Below, piece after piece: positions 57,395 to 64,000 of a DNA stretch of 64,000 nucleotides. Source of the stretch: Leisingera sp. SS27. GTDB lineage: Bacteria; Pseudomonadota; Alphaproteobacteria; Rhodobacterales; Rhodobacteraceae. The position numbers and the translations under genes are program-made. The notes under the pieces were generated by a model, which ran no database searches, was not told where the DNA came from, and saw nothing but the letters and a program-made list of their open reading frames with translations. The DNA is taken from the NCBI RefSeq assembly GCF_028368855.1, contig NZ_JAQNCY010000001.1, positions 992,001-1,056,000 of the forward strand, given 5' to 3'. Within the stretch, counting starts at the first letter, position 1; every line of letters starts with the position of its first letter.

Positions 57395-58204
57395 ATGACC
57401 GAGACGCCCCCACAGATAACGGACAGCCACTGCCACCTGGACTTTCCGGACTTCGAAGGCCGCCTGGATGAGGTGATCGCCAGCGCCGCTGAGGCCGGCG
57501 TCACCCGGATGGTGACGATCTGCACCAAGATGAAGAACGAGCCGTCCGTGCGCGCAATTGCCGAAGCCCACGCGCCGGTGTTCTACGCCGCCGGCACCCA
57601 CCCGATGAGCGCCGCGGACGAGCCGCTGGTTTCGGTGGATGAGTTGGTGGCGCTGGCCAAACACCCGAAGTTTGTCGGCATTGGCGAGACGGGTCTCGAC
57701 TACCACTACACCGCCGAAAGCGCCAAGGTGCAGCAGGAGTCCCTGCGCATTCACATTGCTGCCGCCCGCGAAACCGGCCTGCCGCTGATCATCCACGCCC
57801 GCGCCGCCGACGAAGACATGGCGCGCATCCTGGGCGAGGAGATGAAGAACGGTGCCTATTCCTGCGTGATGCACTGCTTCTCGTCTTCAGCTGAGCTGGC
57901 AAAAGCCGCGCTGGACCTGGGCTTCTACCTGTCGATGTCCGGCATTGCCGCCTTCCCCAAAAGCCAGGAGCTGCGCGATATTTTCGCCGCCGCCCCGGTG
58001 GAGCGCATCCTGCTGGAAACCGACGCGCCCTATCTGGCGCCGCCGCCCTACCGCGGCAAGCGCAACGAACCCGCATACACTGCCTTTACCGGCAAGGTGG
58101 GGGCTGAGGTGTTCGGCATGGACTACACCGCCTTTGCCACGCAGACACAGGCCAATTTCGACCGCCTGTTCTGGAAGGCAGCAGCTTATGAGGCCGCCGC
58201 CTGA
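57395..58204 (+). CDS. tatD: TatD-family metal-dependent deoxyribonuclease
   Basis: 269 residues. HxH in DSHCHLDFP, Glu in GIGETGLDYHY, His residues in PLIIHARAADEDM and MHCFSSS, and Asp in LLETDAPYLAP complete the metal site. Cytoplasmic nuclease family. Ends 1 base into the next gene. Confidence 0.94.
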   Translation: MTETPPQITDSHCHLDFPDFEGRLDEVIASAAEAGVTRMVTICTKMKNEPSVRAIAEAHAPVFYAAGTHPMSAADEPLVSVDELVALAKHPKFVGIGETGLDYHYTAESAKVQQESLRIHIAAARETGLPLIIHARAADEDMARILGEEMKNGAYSCVMHCFSSSAELAKAALDLGFYLSMSGIAAFPKSQELRDIFAAAPVERILLETDAPYLAPPPYRGKRNEPAYTAFTGKVGAEVFGMDYTAFATQTQANFDRLFWKAAAYEAAA

Positions 58205-59001
58205 TGGCTGAGATGCGTTTCACCATCCTTGGCTCGGGCTCCTCCGGCGGGGTGCCGCGGATTGGCGGCCATTGGGGCGATTGCGACCCGGGGAACCCCA
58301 GGAACCGCCGCGGACGCTGCTCGATGCTGGTGGAACGCGACGGACCGGATGGAACAACCTCGGTGCTGATCGACACCCCGCCGGACATGCGCAACCAGCT
58401 GCTGGATGCTGAGGTGGGCCGGCTGGATGCGGTGGTTTACACCCATTCCCACGCCGATCATCTGCACGGCGTCGACGATCTGCGCATGGTCTATTTCAAC
58501 ATGCGCCAGCGTATCCCCGTCTATGCAGACGGGCCGACCCAGAACGACCTGCTGAACCGCTTCGGCTATGCCTTTGCGCAGCCCGACGGCTCCCCCTACC
58601 CGCCCATTCTGGACCTGAAGAGCATCAGCGGACCGTTCACCATTGACGGGCCTGGCGGCGAAATCCCGTTCCGCCCGTTTGAAGTGAACCACGGCTCCAT
58701 CGACGCGCTTGGGTTCCGCATCGGCGGACTGGTGTATCTGCCGGATGTGAAGGAAATCCCGGATGCCGCGCTGCCGGAGCTGGAGGGGCTGGACGTCTGG
58801 ATCCTGGACGGGCTTCGCCGGACCCCGCATCCGACGCATTTCAGCTACCAGGACGCGCTGGACTGGTTTGAACGGATGGCGCCCAAGCGCGGTATCATCA
58901 CCAACATGCACATCGACATGGACTACGCGACCATCGATGCCGAGACACCAGAGCACATCACGCCCGCCTATGACGGGATGGTGATCCGGATGGAGATCTG
59001 A
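58204..59001 (+). CDS. Metallo-beta-lactamase-fold hydrolase (PhnP-like)
   Basis: 265 residues. LGSGSSGGVPRIGGHWGDC at the N terminus, the metal motif THSHADHLHG (HxHxDH), and HPTHFSYQDA. Similar to PhnP phosphodiesterases and to the usual third gene after tatD; no phosphonate genes are near, so substrate is open. Confidence 0.9.
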   Translation: MAEMRFTILGSGSSGGVPRIGGHWGDCDPGNPRNRRGRCSMLVERDGPDGTTSVLIDTPPDMRNQLLDAEVGRLDAVVYTHSHADHLHGVDDLRMVYFNMRQRIPVYADGPTQNDLLNRFGYAFAQPDGSPYPPILDLKSISGPFTIDGPGGEIPFRPFEVNHGSIDALGFRIGGLVYLPDVKEIPDAALPELEGLDVWILDGLRRTPHPTHFSYQDALDWFERMAPKRGIITNMHIDMDYATIDAETPEHITPAYDGMVIRMEI

Positions 59002-59025
59002 GGGGCGCGTAACAGCGCCCTTTTT
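59002..59025 (+). terminator. Terminator of the tmk-holB-tatD operon
   Basis: GGGGCGC and GCGCCC arms around GTAACA, followed by five T. Confidence 0.8.
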
Positions 59026-59050
59026 CATTTGCGCAATTTGAGGCCGCACA

Positions 59051-59983
59051 GTGTTCCAAAGCCTGATTGACGTCATCCTGCCGGTTTTCCTGGTTGTCGG
59101 CGCAGGCTACGCCGCGACTGCACGGGGCGTGCTGAGCCAGGACCACATCGAAGGTGTGATGAAGTTCGCGCAGGGCTTTGCCATTCCCTGCTTGCTGTTC
59201 AAGGCGATGGCGGAGCTGGACCTGTCGGCCAGCTTTGACCCGCGGCTGCTGGGGAGCTTTTATACCGGCGCCTTCACCTGCTTCCTGATCGGGGTGTTCG
59301 GCGCCCGCATCCTGTTCAAGCGGGACTGGGAGGACTGTATCGCGGTTGGCTTCTGCTGCCTGTTCTCCAACTCGGTTCTGCTGGGGCTGCCGATTACTGA
59401 ACGCGCGTTCGGGCCGGAGAACCTGACAGGGAACTACGCGATCATCGCCTTCCACTCGCCTTTTTGCTACGGCGTCGGCATCACCGCGATGGAGTTTGTG
59501 CGCAACCGCGGCGCGGGCGGGGTCAAAACCCTGACCTCGGTGCTGAACGCAATGTTCCGCAATGTTCTGATTCTGGGCATAGCCGCCGGGTTTGCGGTGA
59601 ACCTCTCCGGGTTTGCCATTCCGCTGGTGGTGGATGAGGCGCTGTCGCTGATCATTCGCGCCGCCCTGCCCTGCGCGCTGTTTGCGCTTGGCGGCGTGCT
59701 GGTGAAATACCGCCCCGAAGGCGATATGCGGGCGATCCTGTTTGTCTGCTTCACCTCGCTGATGATCCATCCGGCGATTGTCTGGACGCTGGGTTCGGCC
59801 TTGGCGCTGCCGCAGGACCTGTTCCGGTCGGGTGTGCTGAACGCGGCAATGGCAACCGGCTTCAACGGCTATATCTTTGCCAATATGTACGGGCGGGCCA
59901 AGCGGGTGGCGGCGTCCTCGGTGCTGATTGCCACCGGGGCCAGCATTCTGACCGTGTGGTTCTGGCTGCTGATTTTGAGCTGA
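59051..59983 (+). CDS. AEC-family transporter
   Basis: 310 residues, about ten spans, of the auxin efflux carrier (AEC/BART) family: DVILPVFLVVGAGYAATARG at the start, KFAQGFAIPCLLFKAMAEL, and LPCALFALGGVLVKYRP near residue 215. Cargo is often a carboxylate such as malonate or malate; unknown here. GTG start at 59051. Confidence 0.87.
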   Translation: MFQSLIDVILPVFLVVGAGYAATARGVLSQDHIEGVMKFAQGFAIPCLLFKAMAELDLSASFDPRLLGSFYTGAFTCFLIGVFGARILFKRDWEDCIAVGFCCLFSNSVLLGLPITERAFGPENLTGNYAIIAFHSPFCYGVGITAMEFVRNRGAGGVKTLTSVLNAMFRNVLILGIAAGFAVNLSGFAIPLVVDEALSLIIRAALPCALFALGGVLVKYRPEGDMRAILFVCFTSLMIHPAIVWTLGSALALPQDLFRSGVLNAAMATGFNGYIFANMYGRAKRVAASSVLIATGASILTVWFWLLILS

Positions 59984-59988
59984 AAAGA

Positions 59989-60050
59989 AAGGTCAGCACT
60001 TCTGTCCAAATGTTTCGCGCGCGAAACATTCGGACAACAAGGCTGACCTT
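59989..60050. repeat. Long nested inverted repeat between convergent genes
   Basis: Outer arms AAGGTCAGC (59989-59997) and GCTGACCTT (60042-60050) enclose an inner palindrome: GTCCAAATGTTTCGC (60004-60018) and GCGAAACATTCGGAC (60021-60035), 15 bases with one mismatch and a 2-base centre. It ends both the AEC gene and the racemase gene, so a bidirectional terminator is likely, but it is longer than most. Confidence 0.8.
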
Positions 60051-60096
60051 ATCCTTCAGATTTCATTAGTAATTTTCTACCAAGTGGTTACCGCCC

Positions 60097-60831
60097 TCAA
60101 AACCGCGGATCATCCAGTTCCGGCGGAAATCCCTTGGGCAGCAGACCGGCCTGAAACCAGTTGATGAAGGAATGGATCGAGAACACCGGCAGGCCGGTCG
60201 CCTTCCTCACATCGCGGGCGTAGGGCACCATATTTGTGCACTCCAGCACAATGGCGCCCAGATCCGGTATGTCCGCCACCATTGCGCGGGCCGCGTCGAT
60301 CATGTCCAGACGGCAGGCCTCGAAGTCAATCTCTGCGGCGTCGCCCAGGATATCACGCGTGAAGGCCCGGCCGCCATCAGTGCCTGCAATGGGCGTATCA
60401 GGCGCAACACCTGCGGCAACAAGGTGGGCAGGTGTCAGCGTCGCCTTGGAGATCGTCAGGATACCGCAACGCTTGCCCGCGGGCAGCAGGTTCTGGACCA
60501 TCGGCACCTGCATCAGCGAGGAGGTTGCCACCGGCACCCCCAGCGCCTGTTTCACCTCATCCTGGATCAGCGCCAGAAAACCGCAGTTGGTGGTGAGGCC
60601 ATCCGCCCCCATGGCCACCAGGTCGCGCCCCGCTTCAACAAACAGGTCCACCAGCTCCTTGGGATTGCCGCGCACGACGTTCGCAGGGTTGGCGCCGCGC
60701 ACCACCTTGTAGTGGACGGGGAAGTCCCAGGTCATCGCGTTGCCCATATCACCATGGATGCGGGGAAAGCGGGTTTCCAGCATCAGGATGCCAACCGCCG
60801 CGCCGAAGACCGTCTTGCCGCCGTGTTCCAT
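60097..60831 (-). CDS. Asp/Glu/hydantoin racemase family protein
   Basis: 244 residues. The two catalytic Cys of the family are in TTNCGF (Cys83) and LECTNM (Cys198), with GILMLETRFPRIHGD at the N terminus. It probably racemises or isomerises an amino acid or related compound. Ten bases after the GntR gene on the same strand. Confidence 0.85.
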   Translation of the reverse strand: MEHGGKTVFGAAVGILMLETRFPRIHGDMGNAMTWDFPVHYKVVRGANPANVVRGNPKELVDLFVEAGRDLVAMGADGLTTNCGFLALIQDEVKQALGVPVATSSLMQVPMVQNLLPAGKRCGILTISKATLTPAHLVAAGVAPDTPIAGTDGGRAFTRDILGDAAEIDFEACRLDMIDAARAMVADIPDLGAIVLECTNMVPYARDVRKATGLPVFSIHSFINWFQAGLLPKGFPPELDDPRF

Positions 60832-60840
60832 GGAGCTCCC

Positions 60841-61533
60841 CTATTCGTCCGGCACGTAAAGCTGGGAAAAGGCGATGCGGACAGCCTCCGTCGCCTCCTC
60901 CCGGCGTTTTTCAATATGGCTGCGCATGGCCGACACGGCAGCCTTCGTGTTGCGGGCTGCAATGCCCTCGACGATCTGGCGGTGGGCGGAGATGTCGCCC
61001 GGTGCCTTGCCCCCGGCCCGGTCGCGCATGCGTTTAAGATCAATCAGGCGGATGTAACGGATCCGGCCGTTGAGGTTGTTCAAAATCCGCTGCAGCTCGC
61101 TGTTGCCCGACAGCTGCGCCAGTCGCGCGTGGAAGCTTTCGTCCATGGCCAGCAGCTCTTCCGGGTCGGTGGCGCTTTGATACTCCGGCTCCATCCGGTT
61201 CAGGTAGTCCGCCAGCGCGGCGATGTCCTCGTCCGGGGCGCGGGTGCAGGCCAGCCGCGCGGCTTCGCACTCCACCGCCACCCGGGCCTCATAGAGATCC
61301 ATGATATAGCTGGGTGTCAGCGGGCGGCAGAAGAAACCGCGGTTGTTCTGGAAGGTCAGGAAGCCCTCGGCCACCAGCCGGTTCAGCGCTTCGCGCAGCG
61401 GCGTGCGGCTGGCGCCCAGAACCTCTGACAGGGCGCTTTCGTTGATCCGCTGGTCCGGCTTGAAGGCAAAATCCGCCGCCATCCGGCGCAGCGCCTCATA
61501 GACCCGGTCCACATTGCTTTCGCGTTTGGCCAT
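60841..61533 (-). CDS. GntR-family regulator (FCD subfamily)
   Basis: 230 residues. Winged helix (VYEALRRMAADFAFKPDQRINESALSEVLGASRTPLREALNRL) and an FCD ligand domain with DESFHARLAQLSGN and the metal-site His residues. Likely controls the racemase gene downstream. Confidence 0.92.
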   Translation of the reverse strand: MAKRESNVDRVYEALRRMAADFAFKPDQRINESALSEVLGASRTPLREALNRLVAEGFLTFQNNRGFFCRPLTPSYIMDLYEARVAVECEAARLACTRAPDEDIAALADYLNRMEPEYQSATDPEELLAMDESFHARLAQLSGNSELQRILNNLNGRIRYIRLIDLKRMRDRAGGKAPGDISAHRQIVEGIAARNTKAAVSAMRSHIEKRREEATEAVRIAFSQLYVPDE

Positions 61534-61627
61534 GTTTCCGCCGTTCGTTCTTTTCGCGGTGCAAGGTAGGACAGCATCCGGCCCCGCGCAAGATTGAATT
61601 CGAAACTGAATACAATTCAGGCGCCCC

Positions 61628-62530
61628 TTAGTCCCGGCGCGTGGTGTAGGGTGCCAGCTCCTGCTTCAAGAGCGTCAGAAACTCCTGACCGACTGCCGAC
61701 AGGGGCCGCGACTTCGAGGTGATTACTGCCATTTCCATCATGATCCGGGGCCGGAACGGGCGGGAAACAAAACCGCCTCCGGCCTCGAAATCCAGCACAA
61801 AAGGATCGAGTATCGAGACCCCCATCCCCTCCTGCACGAAGCTGAGAAGGTTCTTGAAGAGATGCGAATGCACCCGGGTTTTCAGCGGGATACCTGACTG
61901 CTGAAACACCTCGCGGGTGCGGCGGTGGGTCATATGTTCCGGCCCCATGACGATAAACGGCACCCCCTCCAGCAGTTCAGGCGTCAGCACCTCATGTTCA
62001 GCCAGCGGGCTGTCCGCCGGCATCGCCAGCCGGGTTTCGACGCTGACCGGATGCACCTCCAGCCCGTCATGGATCAGCGGCATCTCGCAGACGCCGATCT
62101 CAAACAGGCCGGCAATGACCCACTCCTGGATCTTCAGCGAATACTGCGCCTGAAAGGAGATCGACAGATCGGGGCGCGCGCGGGCAAAGCGGGCGATCAG
62201 CGCGGGCATGAAGCCGAAGGACATGGAGTGCTGCGAGGCGACCTGCAACTGGCCCGCCTGCTTGTTCTGCAGGTCTGTGACCGCCTGTGCCACGTGGTCC
62301 AGCCCGCGCACCACCGTGTCCACCTCCTGAAACAGCACGCCTGCCTCCGGCGTCGGGATCAGCCGGCCCTTGCTGCGCTCAAACAGTTTCAGGCGGGTTT
62401 GTCGTTCCAGCTGGTAAAGCAAGTTTGAAATGCCTGGCTGGGAAATTCCCAGCTGCTCCGCCGCACCGGTGACGGTGCCGGTTTCAACAATGGCGTGAAA
62501 GGCCTGCAGCTGGCGGAAACGGAGAGACAT
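61628..62530 (-). CDS. LysR-family regulator
   Basis: 300 residues. Helix-turn-helix in LRFRQLQAFHAIVETGTVTGAAEQLGISQPGISNLL, then a substrate-binding domain. Divergent from the enolase-superfamily gene across 100 bases, and so its probable regulator. Confidence 0.93.
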   Translation of the reverse strand: MSLRFRQLQAFHAIVETGTVTGAAEQLGISQPGISNLLYQLERQTRLKLFERSKGRLIPTPEAGVLFQEVDTVVRGLDHVAQAVTDLQNKQAGQLQVASQHSMSFGFMPALIARFARARPDLSISFQAQYSLKIQEWVIAGLFEIGVCEMPLIHDGLEVHPVSVETRLAMPADSPLAEHEVLTPELLEGVPFIVMGPEHMTHRRTREVFQQSGIPLKTRVHSHLFKNLLSFVQEGMGVSILDPFVLDFEAGGGFVSRPFRPRIMMEMAVITSKSRPLSAVGQEFLTLLKQELAPYTTRRD

Positions 62531-62630
62531 ATCACCCCATCATTTAAAATGATATCTTGTCCAATTCTTTGTATTGGTAATGATGTTTCAGTCAAGGCAC
62601 GCTTTCCCCGCACCTGGGAGGACGATCAAA

Positions 62631-63758
62631 GTGCTGGAACAAAAGATTGCCGGGATGGACCTGTGGCATCTTGCGCTGCCCGTGCTGTCGCGCCGCGACC
62701 ACGGGATCGGGTCTGTGGAAGGCTCCTGTGAGGTCATCATCTTGCGCCTGCGCAGCGAGGGCGGCGCCGAGGGGTTTGGCGAGGCCTCAACCTGGTCTGT
62801 GTTCACCGGCACGCCGGAGGCAAGCCTGGCAGCGCTCGACCGCTACATCCGCCCGCTGGTGGAAGGCCGCCGGGTGGCGGACCGCGCAGCGATCATGGAG
62901 GATGCGGCCAAGGCGGTGGCCCATTGCACCGAGGCCAAGGCAGCGCTGGAAACCGCGCTGCTGGACCTGACCGGGCAGATCACCGGGGTGCCGGTCTGGA
63001 CGCTGCTGGGCGGAAAATGCCGCGATACCATCCCGCTCAGCTGCTCGATTGCCGACCCGGATTTCGGGAAGGACATCGACCTTCTGCACCGGCTGCGGGC
63101 GGACAAGGTGGGGTTGATCAAGCTGAAAACCGGGTTCAAGGATCATGCATTCGACATCATGCGGCTGGAGCGGATTGCCAGGGACTTCCCCGGATTCCGG
63201 ATGCGGGTGGACTATAATCAGGGCCTCAGCATCGAGGACGCGCCAGCGCAGGTCCGCGATGTGGCGGAGTTCAAGCCGGATTTCATCGAGCAGCCGGTGC
63301 GGTTCCACCACTTCGCCATGATGGCAAAGCTGCGCCAGATGATTGATGTGCCTCTGCTGGCCGACGAAAGCGTCTTTGGCCCGGAGGACATGGTGCGGGC
63401 CGCGCGCGAGGGCATCTGCGACGGCGTCTCGGTCAAGATCATGAAATCGGGCGGCCTCCACCGCGGCCAGACGGTGGCGCGGATTGCGGCGGCGAACGGG
63501 CTGTCGGCCTATGGCGGCGACATGTTCGAGGCCGGGCTGGCGCATCTGGCGGGCACCCACATGATTGCCGCCACGCCCGAAATCAAGCTGGGCTGCGAAT
63601 TCTACCAGGCGAGCTATTTCCTGAAGGAAGACATTCTGGAGACGCCGTTCCAGGTCAAGGAAGGCCAGGTGGTGGTGCCGGACGGGCCGGGTCTGGGCAT
63701 CAAGCCGGATGTTGAAAAGCTGGATCGTTTCGCGGTCTCGAAAAAGGTTGCGGCATGA
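62631..63758 (+). CDS. Enolase-superfamily enzyme (mandelate racemase/MLE type)
   Basis: 375 residues. Capping domain, then barrel with KLK (Lys164-Lys166), metal ligands Asp194 (VDYNQG), Glu220 (FIEQPV) and Asp245 (LADESVF), and Lys269 opposite, the MLE-subgroup acid/base set. It takes a proton alpha to a carboxylate: racemase, dehydratase or cycloisomerase. GTG 62631 with GGGAGG nine bases before is preferred over upstream ATG codons. A DadA-like gene follows with a 4-base overlap, so an amino or imino acid substrate such as a hydroxyproline is possible. Confidence 0.85.
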   Translation: MLEQKIAGMDLWHLALPVLSRRDHGIGSVEGSCEVIILRLRSEGGAEGFGEASTWSVFTGTPEASLAALDRYIRPLVEGRRVADRAAIMEDAAKAVAHCTEAKAALETALLDLTGQITGVPVWTLLGGKCRDTIPLSCSIADPDFGKDIDLLHRLRADKVGLIKLKTGFKDHAFDIMRLERIARDFPGFRMRVDYNQGLSIEDAPAQVRDVAEFKPDFIEQPVRFHHFAMMAKLRQMIDVPLLADESVFGPEDMVRAAREGICDGVSVKIMKSGGLHRGQTVARIAAANGLSAYGGDMFEAGLAHLAGTHMIAATPEIKLGCEFYQASYFLKEDILETPFQVKEGQVVVPDGPGLGIKPDVEKLDRFAVSKKVAA

Positions 63759-64000
63759 GCGAGACGAAGAAAACCGTTGCCATTATCGGCGCCGGCATCG
63801 TCGGTGTCTCGGCGGCGATCGAGCTTCAGCGCGACGGGCATCAGGTGATCCTGATCGACGGCAAGGGGCCGGGTGAAGGCACCAGCCATGGCAACGGCGG
63901 CATTCTGGCCTCCTGCTCCATCGTGCCGGTCACCGCGCCGGGGCTGTGGAAGAAGGCGCCGAAGATGCTGCTGCATCCGGATCAGCCCTTGTTCATGCGC
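63755..64000 (+). CDS. DadA-like FAD-dependent amino acid dehydrogenase (truncated by window edge)
   Basis: 82 codons visible, cut by the right edge. N-terminal FAD loop [22 protein letters not shown] and [15 protein letters not shown] are typical of D-amino-acid dehydrogenases of the DadA family. It overlaps the enolase-superfamily gene by four bases, so the two act in one pathway. Confidence 0.82.
   Translation, partial: MSETKKTVAIIGAGIVGVSAAIELQRDGHQVILIDGKGPGEGTSHGNGGILASCSIVPVTAPGLWKKAPKMLLHPDQPLFMR

Noticed and set aside
60172-61428. 418-codon frame on the plus strand
   Set aside because: Antisense to the racemase and GntR genes, which carry clear motifs.

Overview
The window looks like chromosomal DNA of an alphaproteobacterium of the Rhodobacterales, most likely the Roseobacter group (Phaeobacter, Leisingera and Ruegeria are the kind of genus meant). 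This rests on high GC content, dense operons with 4-base ATGA overlaps, a TTATAGATAA BioR-type operator in front of a bioBFDAGC operon, a ccoNOQP set, NnrU, group III truncated hemoglobin, and many ABC transporters for betaine and polyamine compounds. The genus is inference. I saw no insertion sequence, prophage, CRISPR array or replication origin.

Layout. 1-8.6 kb: truncated AraC-type regulator divergent from a peroxiredoxin-like gene, WGR and DUF2147 proteins, the hisA / hisF-hisE histidine block interrupted by a DUF302 gene, CoA-binding and YHS proteins, an RlmB-type methyltransferase, tRNA-Tyr, DUF2478 and NnrU. 8.6-14.1 kb: a betaine-type ABC transporter (fused double permease, ATPase, binding protein) preceded by a second binding-protein gene. 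14.2-19.8 kb: complete biotin operon bioB-F-D-A-G-C on the minus strand under a BioR-like box. 19.85-26.1 kb: TPP riboswitch and thiC-O-S-G-E-F-D on the plus strand. 26.2-30.5 kb: amidase, a DxD glycosyltransferase-like protein, a small exported protein, tRNA-Thr and tRNA-Glu.

30.5-40 kb is the most interesting part. A Cys-rich Rrf2 regulator resembling NsrR sits between two minus-strand transcription units. One encodes a CuA subunit II, a heme-copper subunit I, a SCO protein, a CtaG-like membrane protein and a formate/nitrite-family channel. The other encodes truncated hemoglobin, DUF2189, CcoN, CcoO, CcoQ, CcoP and a small membrane protein. Both units are preceded by 11-1-11 imperfect palindromes of the NsrR type. 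Subunit I is of the B (ba3-like) family but carries Asn where oxygen reductases have the cross-linked Tyr, so it may be a CuA-dependent nitric oxide reductase. I read the region as a nitric-oxide response island.

40-53 kb: a PotABCD-type polyamine ABC transporter, then seven same-strand genes (ArgE-type deacetylase, trimethylamine-dehydrogenase-like flavoprotein, LysR, aldehyde dehydrogenase, DUF1028, RidA, flavin monooxygenase) that look like an amine-catabolic unit. 53.1-59 kb: tRNA-Ser and a housekeeping plus-strand operon (SPOR lipoprotein, DD-carboxypeptidase, tmk, holB, tatD, metallo-hydrolase). 59-64 kb: AEC transporter, a long nested inverted repeat, Asp/Glu-racemase family, GntR and LysR regulators, an enolase-superfamily enzyme and a truncated DadA-like oxidase, probably a small amino- or imino-acid catabolic locus.
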